NCBI RefSeq assembly: GCF_000699445.3
Contig: NC_067198.1
Location: 6,854,801-6,918,800, forward strand
Source: Schistosoma haematobium
Taxonomy: Eukaryota > Platyhelminthes > Trematoda > Strigeidida > Schistosomatidae
Reading direction: 5' to 3'
Length of the DNA: 64,000 nt
Shown here: positions 41,626 through 54,900 of the stretch, in pieces
Position numbering within the stretch: the first letter of the stretch is position 1
Layout: each line of letters begins with the position of its first letter
Translations under genes and position numbers: made by a program
Notes under the pieces: generated by a model
The model's database searches: none
Told to the model about the DNA's origin: nothing
Seen by the model: only the letters and a program-made list of their open reading frames with translations

Positions 41626-43331
41626 CGTTCCTTCTGCCATACGTAGCGATAGGTTTTCCGTTTGCCGCCTGTAAGTTTAGAGCCGATTCGTGAAGCCGGT
41701 CGTTGGAATTCTCTGGGAGAACGCTAACTTCTGCGCCAGTGTCGACGAGGTAGCGAACTCTCGTTGTCACATCTGTGACGTATAACAGACGGCTATGTTC
41801 GGCGGCTACGGTTGTCGTTAACGCGTGCCAACTTGGAGGTTTCCCGAGTTGCTTTTCGAGTGAGTCGGTTTTGAGATAGGAGAATTGCAGGGTTTCCTGC
41901 AATTTATGGAAGACTTTCTTTACTGGTTATGATACCAGCACCAGCCTGGATTATTCGTCTCTCGTGATCTAGAGACAGATCGCTTACGTGAAGTGCTTCT
42001 ACGTGGGGTGTGTGAGCGCTTACGGTCGTTACGAAGATTAAGATAACGCGTGAGTGTATGACATAACTCTGTTATGTCGTACTGAGACGTTTGAGGCTTT
42101 TCTTTGACTGAACAAAACCTCGGTAGTAGAAGATTTCGTAATCTCTAAGAAACGATCGGCAGATGCAGCCAGTTCGTCTTAGGCGTTGTTCTGAAACGAG
42201 ACCAGAACAGCTTGCACCTGATGGGGAAGTTTAGACAAGAAAAGTTGTTTGAATAGGCCTTCGTCGAAAGTTCTTGTGCCTATAACCTCTCTCATTCTTT
42301 GAAACATGTCCGTCGCAGAACTGTGTTGCAAGTCTATGTTATTAAAGTGTTGGTCTAACCTTTGTCGATCGGTTAGGTCTCCTCGTTTAAGAATGAAACT
42401 TTCCAGTGTTTCATAAGGTTCAGAAACATCACTAGTAAACATACTAGGTGTTACGTACCAGTTGAACTCCCGCGGTAGTGCCTTGATTACTGTGAGGAAT
42501 TGTGCACGTGTGTCGTTCACGCCGTGCTCGGGGAAGTCGGCTACTGCATAGCAGAACCAGGCTTCGATATTGTCGGGCCAGAAGGGCATGAGTTGGAACA
42601 AGGGTGGGGACATGGTTTTAATCTTAAATACTTCAGGAGTCTGTTCAGTCACAGGGGAATATTAAGTACGAGAATACAAGGGGAAAATATATAGATATCC
42701 TGAAACACGGGGAAAAATTATCACAATGTATAAAAAATAAAAAATAAGGCAATAATATATAAAAAATTCCCAAAAAGGAACAGACTCACAGTTGCAATTC
42801 GGTGTACCAGAACACGTCGGTCTCACCAATGAAGATGGCACAGGTATTCAGTGTTTGACAACGCTTTTACCAGCAACACCTAATATAATTTGTACCCACC
42901 AAGAGAAATCAGAAGACAGAGTCGAGGAGATCGGAAGAGTGTATTTGGCGATTACCAATATATCGGAATTCTCTGATCTAATCTGTCTAGCGATTGCGGT
43001 AGGTGTTGAGCACAGCGTTCCCTCTCGTGATCTGGTGCCGATGCATGACCGAGCGCCTTCAGCTAGGTGAGTCCATTAAAACTAATGTAGTCAACATCCC
43101 ATGTCGAAAATTTACAGAGCTATTTATTTTGGGGATTTATTTACCGCTACAACAAATTCTCTACCAGAGCATGTAACATCAGCCTCGCCGCTGATATATT
43201 CAAAAAGAAATTGGACCTCTACAGTGCTAAAAACTTCAACGATTAATATAGGTCTACAGACCTCCTCTCCTCATTACTGAAAACTGAACAAGTTAATGTG
43301 TCGGCGGTCCTACTTTGAAGCGAACGCTACA
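41626..43331 (-). mobile_element. Second Gypsy element, 5' part only
   Basis: Minus-strand gag 42652-42179 (MTEQTPEVFKIKTMSPPLFQ; FWPDNIEAWFCYAVADF; QLFLSKLPHQVQAVL). Then a stop, a region with a zinc-binding-like CWYH...NCRKPC block near 41940, and protease (VRYLVDTGAEVSVLP, 41770-41730) with ANGKPIATYG. It is cut at 41625 by the BEL 3' LTR. Upstream of gag, tggtgagaccg near 42820 sits where the first Gypsy has tggtgagccg, so it may be the primer-binding site. The 5' LTR would then be about 42829-43331, ending at cgctaca. The LTR boundaries are inferred, since the partner LTR is absent. Confidence 0.8.
42829..43331 (-). repeat. Inferred 5' LTR of the second Gypsy element
   Basis: Bounded in element orientation by TGTAGCG near 43331 and ...TTCA just before the primer-binding-like site. 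There is no second copy in the window to confirm it. The 92-codon plus-strand frame inside (42792-43070) is not convincing as a gene. Confidence 0.45.
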
Positions 43332-43390
43332 TGTCTGACACAGGGCAAATGAGTTCTAGGAAGCTATCGTGAGTTGTTCACAGATAACTT

Positions 43391-43483
43391 ATGTTTAATA
43401 GAACTTCAGGAGAGTCTTTATTCCACGTACTGAGAGTTCCCAAGGGGGCAGCTGAAGAAGATTTAAGGAAATCATACAGAAAG
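43391..43483 (+). CDS. DNAJC5: DNAJC5 exon 1
   Basis: 31 codons: [19 protein letters not shown] then [12 protein letters not shown], helices I-II of the J domain. Donor AAAG|GTTAGC. Confidence 0.93.
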
Positions 43484-45903
43484 GTTAGCTTCATCATGCA
43501 TTTCCACCACCCCGTTGAATTAGTTTGTGTAACACGTTCTTTCTCAGTGCTTTACATTAACATTCCCAGTTGCTTTAAGAGTCATGTAACGTCAAATTAA
43601 CCACACGAAATAGTAGAAAACTGATTAAAGTCTCCACATACGTACCTAAGGGTCATTCAAAATGGCGAAATTATGGAAAAATGCGAATGATGACAAAAAC
43701 TAGTTGCAAAATAAGTTTGTGTTGTCTATCTCTGAAACATTCGTTCCTTACCGTCTAAGTCCTTAGATCTCCATACTTTTCACTTGTTCATATTTCTGAT
43801 GTTTCTGCTCATGCTGACGTTATTTCATGTCATTCTCATTTTATCATCAAAATGGCGAGTAAAGCTGCTTGAGGCTTCGCGAAACGTCCCGCTTATAAGC
43901 ACTGGGTTTATTCGGGCTCTTTACAACCCGTCGGTCTACTCCGGGTAACTGAGTTTGACCACAAACGACGACTGTTACGAAATGAAATCGGGCAAAGCGT
44001 GCGTAAGGACCGAGAAGCCTGGTGGTCGTAGCGTGCTGATGGACTTGAAGCAGCAGCTGCATCTGGTAACTACCGGAAGCTCTTCCAACTCGTCCGAGCT
44101 ACTGGCAGCAAGAAGTCTGGTGAGAGCGAAACAGTCTGCGAGGATGACGGGATGCCACTCACCAACCTCCATCGATGTCTTGGACGATGGGCAGAATTTT
44201 TCGAAGGGCAGTTCAACTGGCCTGCTGCTCCGGCAACATCGGTCCGACTGTTCTGCCCTCCATGGCCGGTGACGACTGATCCACCAAATGAGGCGGAAGT
44301 CCGCAAGCAACTCCGACAAATCACCGGGCCCAAATGACTTACCTCCGGCCCTTTTTAAAGATGGTGGTGACTTTCTGGCTAAGGAGACGACTGTGTTGTT
44401 TACGAAAGTTTGGGAACTGAGGAGCGTATCAACGTCATGGAATGAGTCGATAATTGTCGCTATCTTTAAAAAGGGTTCACTTCGTTCCTGTAACAACTAT
44501 CGGGGGATAAGTCTACTTCCGATTGCGTCCAAGCTATTGGCTTCCGCCACACTTCGTAGGTTGTTTAAAACCCGAGAAAGATTGACTCGCGAGGAGCAGG
44601 CTGGTTTTCGTTCTGATCGAGGATGTATTGATCACATCTTCACCCTCCGCCAAATGTTAGAACACCGTCATACTTATCAACGGCCAACAATCGTAGTGTT
44701 TCTTGACATCAGGGCTGCCTTCGATTCGTTGGACAGGACTTTTCTGGGATTGTCTATTGAAGAAGGGTGTGCCTGAGAAGTTTATTAACATCCTGAAAAC
44801 CCTATATAAAAACACCTCAGGCAGAGTGAGGGCATACAACCACCTTTCTCCATTGTTCCATTCAAGCAGTGGGGTTAGACAGGGTTGTTCATTCCCACCA
44901 TCCCTCTTCAACTTTGCCATCGATGACATTCTGGGAACAACCCTGATGGATGTAAGTAATGGCGGTGTGGATCTGTTGCCTGGAGAAAGACTTCTCGACC
45001 TTGAGTATGCGGATGATATTGTCTTACTGTGCGGTAATGACCAAGTCATGCAATCCGCACTTAATTAGTTGGCAATCAGTGTCCGTAGGTATGGTATGTG
45101 CTCTGCACCTTCGAAGTGCAAAGTACTTCTACAAGACTGGCAGGATTCTAACCCTGTACTCACCCTGGATGGTGAGCAGATAGAAGTAGTCGAGAAGTTC
45201 GTGTATCTAGGTAGCTGCATAAGTGCTGGTGGGGGTGTGAGTGATGAGATCAATGCACGTATAGTGAAAGCTAGAGCGGCTTGTGCCAATCTGGGCCATC
45301 TTTGGCGCCTTTGTGATGTCAGTCTGGCTGTAAAATGTTGGATTTACGACGCATCGGTGAGAGCAGTTCTGCTCTATGCTTGTGAAACGTGGCCTCTCCG
45401 AGCTGGGGATGTCAAACGACTCTGTGTTCGGTCATCGCCGTCTCCGGAGGATCGCTGACATCCAGTGGCAACACCATGTTAGTAATGCAGAGGTTCGGCA
45501 TCGTGTGTTTGGGCACAGAGACGATAATCCAATTGATGTCACCATCTTGAAACACCGACTTCGGTGGCGTGGACATGTTCTACGGATGTCGTCCCACAGA
45601 ATTCCACGTCGTGCATTATTTTCCGACTCTGGGATTGGTTGGAAAAATCGGAGAGGTGGTCAGTGTATGACATGGTGTCGTGGTATGAAAGAAATCTGCA
45701 AAAGGGATAGCTTGTGTTGGTCCTTCACGACTCTCTGGCTGGGGTCCGAAAGATGGTGCGACACGGTGGCTAGAGACGTTATGAGATATGGCTCAGAATA
45801 TAAGCCAGTGATGATCCTGCTGTAACCTCCTTTTACTTCATAAAAAGTAGTTGTATCTTCCTTAACTGAAAGATTTCTTCAGGTTGTACCTTTCCGTCTC
45901 CCC

Positions 45904-45939
<36 letters not shown>

Positions 45940-48900
45940 ACTACCTTATACTAATCTGTTCGTTATTGTTCTTTTTTTCTCTTCCCATTCTCATTGTTTT
46001 GTGTGATGCATTTATATTTGGTGCCCTCTTGTACCAATATTTATGTGTTCAAATAAAATAAAATATTTCATGTTTGTTGATCTCTTCATGTGTTATTCTC
46101 AATTATAAGATTTAAACTTGCACAATTGTGAGAGTTTACACAGTTACAAGTACTTCTTTATCTGTTGACATCGACACAAAAAATGCCCACAAGCCATAGA
46201 ACGTTTTGCTCATTGTTTGGCTAACTGATTTATCGTCATCCGTTCATATCTACTCTCTTGATGTGGTATTCGGGATTGTATATCGTAATATATAGGATGG
46301 AATAGTTTCCCGTCTAAGTCCAAGCACCAGACAGGTTGAATGAAGAATGGTGGTGCTAAAGAAGGCGATTTTAATTGTAAGGACGAGATCCTGGTGCTGA
46401 ATACATAAGGGTATGACGGCAGGCAGGCATTTCCCTCAGACATGTAGCATTTACAGCGAATCTACCTTTTCTCAACTAAAGATAGGATACCCAAAAGTTA
46501 GGTCCTAAAAATACCATACTTCACCTTAGCTCGTGGTCTTACATCTTTATAGATACTCAGTTTTATGTTTGAACACCATTCCACTTGCTTCGATCCAGGA
46601 AGTCTGATAGTATCACTAACCCTCACACAGTGTGCCCCATATACAAGCACCTGCTAGATAGATCAGTCATATAACATAATTAGACTAGATTTGCCTAACT
46701 TACTAAGGACCACTCACAAAGGCCTTGTGTAACCAACCTTTAGTTGCCGTTCCTTAGCTGTAGGGTCACTCTCCCGGCTCGATAAAATCTCTACTAATTC
46801 CGTTCCCTTTTCCCACGAAGAATCATCGTTCCACTGTGTTGGGAACTGGGAAGCAACAACTACCCACAAACCATAGATGCTTACTTGCTAGCTCCCAGTG
46901 GTCATCTGTCAATTCTTTGCTTTGGTTTGTGCACCGGGGCAGTATCACAGCCCACACGCAAATCAAGTGACTTGTGTGGCGCATATGCATTTGGTGCCGC
47001 TTTGTACCAATATTTATGTGTTCAAATAAGTAAATCTATTAATTCGTCAACAATGTAGTACAGAAATTTTTCGCCGCTTGCTTGTCTTTTGTTTTCGTGT
47101 TTATCTAAAGCTCTATGTTCTTGATCCTATTTTCTTGATGTTATATATCCTGGATTTGATCCTAGTGAATTAGTTTCGTCTCATATCTTAGTATTTGTTT
47201 TTATTTAAACGCATAAACATAAGTACAAGAAGGCACCAAATAGATATGCGCCATATAAATCATTCGATTTGTGTGAGGACTAGGTCTTGAATACAGTGGT
47301 CTGGAGTGCTGTTAGAGGTATGAGGGCGGTTATCACTATCCGGTTGCCCAAACCGTGGAAGGGTTCTTCTGGAGGTACCTGAAAAGGAAATTGGATTAGA
47401 GGTGGTCTTAGTGACCTGGGAGCGTGACCGAAGTGCCCAAGGGACAACTACTTGGAGTCAGTCACACACGACCTTTTTATGAGTAACTTTTGTGTTAGCT
47501 CCGTACCGCCGGAGACGGATATCCGTGGGATAAAGTGAGGTGTGCACTTTTAGGGTCGAACTTTTTCAACCCTACCCCAACTTGTGGAAGGGCAGCATCG
47601 CTGTCATGCTGGTTGTCTGAAGGAAACACCTTACTGTTGTCACACCTCTGTACAGTCAGCAGTACGACTTCGCCTTCGGACCTTGGGTTTGTTGCTTTTA
47701 GTCTTACCGCTCTTCAGCCGGTCTGTCTGGCATGGTAGGACCTTGAGGAACGGTTTTTCACGCCAGTATAACTCGGTTGCTTCATCACGATAGGCAAGCC
47801 CGACCACCACATCAAGGTAGCAACAACGGTCGGGTGAGGGCTAGGATACTGCACGGGTGCCCGAACCGAAGCAGGTGGTCTTCTTAGAGGGCTACACTCC
47901 GAGCCTTTGACCTGAAGGTCTAATCCACAAGGCGGTGGAGCAGTCCCATGGTTGCCGGTGACCAACTATTGGTTCATCGCCTTTTGTTCCCTCAGGATCC
48001 TGGAACCCATGTACACCATTGGGTTTTCCAACTCCCCTAGGTGGATCCTCCATATCCACCAACCCAGTTAAGACGCCGGACATTCGCCTTTCGTCCTCTC
48101 AGTTTTGTAAACAACACTCTTGCTACGAGAAGGCAGTGAGTAAGACTTCCGTGGCAGTGGCTCTACCCACCTGGCCATTTGAAAGCATTTCAAAAGGGAG
48201 AGGTGACTCCCCCCACTCTCGGTCGTACCAGGGCATTTGGGGGCCATGTCTTAGTATAAATCAATCGTACTATCTCAAATTTTCTCTGATTCGTGCGCTA
48301 CTAGCTGGCGCAGAATTAAAGTAAGAAGGATCTTTTTCTGGGTAGGCGTTATACGGATGTATAAAACTACTGGCTATAGTTCGAGTTGTGTAAGAATATA
48401 AAATGACCCTATTTAAGTACGTTACCATTTTTTCCATCTCGTATTAACGCTTCATATCTCCCTCAGTTTTGTGTCTTAATACTTTTGAAAGTTAGTAGAA
48501 ATATTTTCCTCCAATTATTACTCATGTATCATGGGACGACTAACAGTAGTGCTAAGACTGGGTATAGGGTGCTAGACAAGGTTTTAAACCGGTTGATAAA
48601 GTTGTAAGTCATCGTCGATTGAAATGACTAAGACATGTTGCGCGTAATTAATTACCGGCTATCTCGACGAACTATGTTTACTGGTATGGAAGTAGGCTTG
48701 AAAAAAGTAAAGACTAATCGAAAACGTAATATCAGTTCATTAAGTCACTAACTATTTGTCTGAGTCAAGATGTTGTGTGCAAAACACGTGGTTGAGATTC
48801 GCGTGATAATCGTGATCAATATTTAGTGATGGGTGACAACTGAAATCTTTTTACACTAGTTTGGACGCATTTACTTTATCTTAATGTATGTCTTCAGTCA

Positions 48901-51900
48901 AAGTATCCCTTCGTACCTACCTTTTCATTCTGTCTACTTAAACCATACTCCCAATGTTCGATCTTTCTCATTATCATTGCCACTACATGATTCCCAACCC
49001 TTTGATATATATCTTTAATTTCATCTTGTTGGGCTTCGGTTCGGGAGCGCAGCCAGTATTCCAGCTCACACAAATCAAATGACGATGTGGCGCATATATA
49101 TTTGGTGCCTCCTTGCACCACTTATGTGTTTAAATAAATAAAATGTCTTGTTGGGTTAATGTGGTATAAGCAGCATTGGTCAACCAACATTTATGCTAAG
49201 CTGTATGTTGATTATGCTCAGCTGACTAATAGAAATACCTAGAGGACCTACCATTGTGTTTAGCTTATGTGTATTGTACCAGTAAAGCTATAAACGATCG
49301 TTCATTTATACTTATGTTTACCATGTATCTTTTTTCCTATAAAAAATTTCTAATTATAGTTGGCTTTACAGTTCCACCCGGATAAAAATCCAGATAACCC
49401 TTCAGCAGCTGAAACTGTAAGCGTTAACTTTTTCTAAACATTTGAATCTATTTCTTTTATATTTTGACAAACCACATATGTTACACATAAAAACGATGTT
49501 ACTGACTGTTTGCACTGTTCAATAAATAATTGGACTGAACTACTCAATTTATCAGTGGAACTTAGAATAATGTATTAATTGGGCAAACAACTTTGCATAT
49601 GGACTAAGCGTCTCATTGAGGGCTATGAAAACTCCAAGAATCGATCCAAAGCTAGGATGACGGTCAGTATTCTATGTTGATGCGAAAATCAAACGTATTT
49701 AGCTTTTCGTCACTACCACTCACTAATCCACTGTTGTTCGTTTATGTTACTGACACTGATAAAGTGAATTTGAGAAAGTTGTCGGTATGCATAGTTATCG
49801 CAAAATATTTGGCGCTTAAAAGCATTTGGTGAGAAAATCAGTGATACACCAGCCGGAATATTTGACATCAGAGGACTTCCAGTCATGTTTAGAACAATGG
49901 AGCCGGAGACGGGACAATTTTATTTCCATAAGGGGAGAGTGTTTTTGTTTGGGACTGGATTGATATTTCCTCAAATTCGTAAGGCTATTATCGCGTCAGT
50001 CTTGATTTTCTGTTAAAATAGACTAGATATATATCAACTCGTATATTCTTTATATCTCAGAATGAATAGTTTTGTGAAAATTGACCACTTTAAATGTTAT
50101 ATAAAGCAATTTGAAAGTATAAATTGAGGAAATCAATGACTTTTTAACAGCGGTCAGACGATGGATGGAGGTTATTAAGCAGACATAATGAATTGATTGA
50201 TAAGGTCTTAAATCCTTTATAATGAATGTGTCTGGGATGTGCTACGTATGCTCAACCACTGCCTACCTCGATATGCGATTTCAGACTAATTAGGAGTATG
50301 ATGGAAGAAATGTAAGTCTAGCCAAACCAAGATAGAAATATATCCACTCAAAAAGCATAGATTACGTAAGTTATACTGTTCTCAATGAGTATAACCCTAT
50401 CATTAAGTACACGTTTGTTTACTTGACTTCCAGCCACACTTTGTGTGGGAGCTAATAACATTACGTGGCTGTCTAAACGGAATTAAATGCTGGGGCGGGA
50501 TTCGAGCCTACCACCTATTAGTTGAAGGTTAGGCATGTTAAACCATTAAGCCACCATTTCATTTTCAATGAATATTCACTCAAAAAAAACATTTTCCGTT
50601 TTACACCATTTAATGTCCTATATCCCATTCAAGTTTTTTCTCTGAGTATGTATTTCTCTCCTAAATCCATAGTTCAAGGAGATCAATCGTGCTTATCGCA
50701 TTTTAACTGATCCTGTGAAACGGAGTATTTATGAAAAATATGGAAGCGTAGGCTTGTCTATTGCAGAACAATTCGGTGAAGAAAACGTGAATACCTACTT
50801 TGTGCTTACAAATAAATGGTGTAAAGTAAGTCTTAATTTTCATTGTTGGTCGTGATAATGCATTAACTTTTAGAACGATGGGTATGTTGGTTTTCCATTA
50901 GCTCATTTATCGGGTATATGTACGTGTGTTTGGCTTCGGACCACAGTCTAATTGTGAGGACTAGTAATACTACTGGTTTTCCAAACGGAATTGGAGCAGT
51001 GTTTGAACCTCTAACTTAGTAGTAAATTAAGGTCGAAAACCCTAACATTCATCGATGCACTACTTAGGATGAATATGAACGCTGGTATAGTCAGCTGCGA
51101 TAAGTGTTCAAACAGGATGCAGCACTCATTCTGAAGACGACTATTAGCCACAACTCCAAAAGTTTAATAAAATATGTAACTACGTACAATATGTCAAAGT
51201 GTCTCTTCATGAAGCTTATGCGCAGCCAATTGCGACTGATCAAACTCAGTGTTTAAATATAAACAACAGGAAAAAGGTTTAAAGAAAAGGAGATTTCACG
51301 AGCAATAATTTCATTTCCATTGCTTCCATCTGAAAATTTAGTTTTCAATGGCTGTTTTCTCCTCACACCTCTATACCCTATATCTCTTAAACAGATTTGC
51401 TTTGCTACAAGTGTTTTTTTTTAATTTAATGTTCAAGGTAACTTGATTACCAAAAAGGTAGTATGATTAATTTTTTACCAAGCACAATTTTTATATAATT
51501 TGGTTCAATGGGACTAATGATACTTTTAATCAATCAACTGTCCGAACGGAATTAAATGTGAGTCCCAGTTCGATTCTGTTACTCCGGTTACAATATAAAT
51601 GTCTTAATCATCAGCAAACATTGTAGGTGGTTCGACTTTCAACCACTAATTCACAGGCTCAAGCATCGCTCCACCTACTTCGGTTTGGAAAACCAAAAGG
51701 GTAATATCATTAAAACACGTTTAGATTGTGACCCAAAATCCAAACGTATAAATATGTGCTTGGTAAATAAGTTGAATTGAATTAAAGCTACTATTCCCCT
51801 AAGTGTAGTTTTAGCATTTATAATTGTGAAATAATGCTCAGTTTTCTACCTTACACAAACGGGATGCTAATTTGCCTTAGAAGAATATCTACACTATAGA

Positions 51901-54900
51901 CCCTCCCAGTGTCTATTCTACAGGACTTTAACACAACTCGGGTCAAGAACACGTGACTGGCCTGACCACGCCAACAACCAACACGTTACAACAATATCAA
52001 GGGTAGGAAAATATTTAGCACATCTAATATCTGTCAGACTATCTACCAAACTAACTAGGCAAAAAACCTATCGTTATTTTCCTCGCCCACACATCAATAA
52101 TTCAACTTGTTCTTTTTTAAAATCCTCTCAGTTGCAAATTTAAATTCATCAAAATTGAAAGTATACTTGCTATTCCTAGTGATCACTACACTGTACGATA
52201 GTATAAGTTAGCCATTAAAAGTAAAATAATCTATAAGCGTTGAGCACACATCATCAAAGACTAAATCGTTCAGAAAATTGTCTCAAAAAATTAACATGTT
52301 TTGACATTTCTAGTGTCACATACTATTTGAGAGCATAAGGGCTAAGATGAAATCAAAGTAATTCTCATGATCTGTTCAAACCCTTTCTAATCACCTCTTT
52401 TCGCCTGGACTCCACAGTATTATCACTAGACATCGTACTACAAATGCAGCCAAAAACTGAGAAGTACACAGACCCACCTGTATTTCATTACTTACTCGCA
52501 TTAGTTTTGTATCGTAATTTATATTCCAATGCTTAACATCAGCATCTATTTTCGAGTTTTTTTGCATGGTATATCTAATTCCAGTTACATATTAAGATTT
52601 CTGACTTCGTTATGACTTTCGAGTCCTGACTAATTTCATGTGACGACCACCGATTGGACTACGGTTCTGTGCTGACAATCCGAAATGTGGCTGTGAATAG
52701 AGGGGACTGTAAATAATTAAGTAGCAACGGATTAAGAACAATTCAGTCATTTAGTCTTCGTTAAATATAACAGGCTTCAAATAATCTTTCATGTTTCATT
52801 ATATGTTATAGTACATTCTAATATGAAGGTGATTGGAACTAGAATTCCATCATTCTAGGTTGTTGACTGGTAAGGTAGAAAATTTCCTTCAGATTTTATG
52901 TATGCTGCTTTACACGGTTGAAATAGTCCTATTGTGGGCAGTTTGTTCTCTATTGTTGGACCATACAACATGGTAGTTTATTATTCAGTTATTTTCTCAT
53001 TGTTAGGGCTTGTTCAAAAATCTATAAATGAGTTAGGGAGAAGCGATTGTATCCGTTTTCATAGTGTACATGTTATCAACACATATCTGTACCTATTAGT
53101 CCTCACGATCATATCACAATTTTTGAAGTGAAAATATACCTAACTCGCAAAAGACAGATTAGTTTCCAACCGATCACAATTCAGGCTATACAAATAGGTA
53201 ATTTAATTCATGAACACCCAAAAATGATTAGTGTTAGGATTAAGAGTTTGGGTTGAGAGTGTTAGGAATAATGGTGAAGAATAAAATACTGAAAAATGCT
53301 TTGTAACCGAATAGATGAATAGTTATACATTCGTTTCTTTAGTTTTATCGTCAAATGTCTTCATAAATTCATGCGTCGTGTTTAAATGTTATATGCTCAT
53401 TTTATTTTATTAGGTTTTCGTCAACTATTTACAACCTTTAATATTTTAAAAGCATAATTACAAAATGAATTGAAATCATTTACATAAATCAGTTATTATG
53501 AATGCACGCTAGTATAGTATTTCAAGGATGTAAATAAACTTAAGGGATTAAATAAAATGTTGGTTAATTAATGAACGAGCTCGAATAACAGGTACAAATT
53601 TTAAGGTTCATTCATTACGTAACCACTTGTTTTTAGTCCTTTGGTTTTTTGTTATCATCAATATTGTAGAATGTTCTCCCAACAAAATAAAATGAATCCA
53701 TGTTGTTCTGCTTAAATCTTTGCTTTCTTTGAGATAACAAAGGGGAAGTAACTGTACAAAATATTATTTACATCTTGGTTTTTTTTCTTATGTTCTATTT
53801 TTCTATAAGAAAGTACACACTTCCTCCTTGACATTTTATGCGTCATTCAACTGGACCCCTATTCTTTTGTTTTGTTGATTTTAAGCACCGTAGCATCTAA
53901 ATATTGCTAAGTCTACTTATCCCTTAGTGAAATACAAGTTATCTGTTATTGTATTATAAGTACTTTCATCTAAATTTGAACAGACAGTTTTACAGTGGTT
54001 GGGCGCGGAGTTAGTTTGAAACCTTGGAGAGGAAACTATATTTATCAAAATTCCTAATCAAAGGTGATGTATCGTGAATGATTTTTTTCTCATATCAGAT
54101 TTGCATACACATAAATACAACTGTTATCTTAACATAATCCCTTTACGTTTTACACCAAATAGTGACTCCTACGCACTTCAGTAAATTCTTTCTTTTGACA
54201 TTGCTAACATGATTAAACGGATTGTTTAATGTACAGTTAACCGGTGAACCATGCACTTATATCTAATAATTTCAATGTTTTATTATATTTCCTGGAAAAA
54301 GCTTGAATCACATTACCGAGTGGAACGTTGGATTTATTTAAAATTCAATCGCTGAGAATTTTGCAAATATAATTTTTATTCCATTAATATCTGTTGTTGG
54401 GTTTTGAATCCCAAGCATAGGAAATCCATCAGTTACTGTTCCCCTAAACCTAAGTGACATGTGTTTCTTGATTGTCTTTTTTTTCGAAAATTTTCCTCTA
54501 GGCACTTTTCATCTTCCTCTTCTTAATCACCGGTTGTTTCTTCTGTTGTTGCTGCTTTTGTTGTTTCAACTTTTGTTGTGGTTTATACAAACCGAAACCA
54601 CCACCGGATGAAGATGTTGAAGCAAAAATGCAACTTAATGTAAGTAGATTATGTGTGTGTGTGTTTTAGCTGAGGAAGGGAGAGAAAGTAAGCAGTTAAC
54701 ATTCCTCCATTCAATCGTATTATTTTGCGTAAAATCAAAAGGTAAGTGGATGGATGGATTTGTGAAGGTGTTTTGTTTTCTGGACTGGATAAGTTTAATC
54801 GTACTAGTGTTGAATATTATAGACCATCAATCAACTGCTCAGTGGGATGAAAATGGAAGACGAATGGTACAAGTAAAATGATGAAACTATTCAGCTCGTG

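Noticed and set aside
42792..43070. 92-codon plus-strand frame upstream of DNAJC5
   Set aside because: It lies antisense within the inferred Gypsy LTR and leader. There is no recognisable domain and it contains what looks like a primer-binding site.
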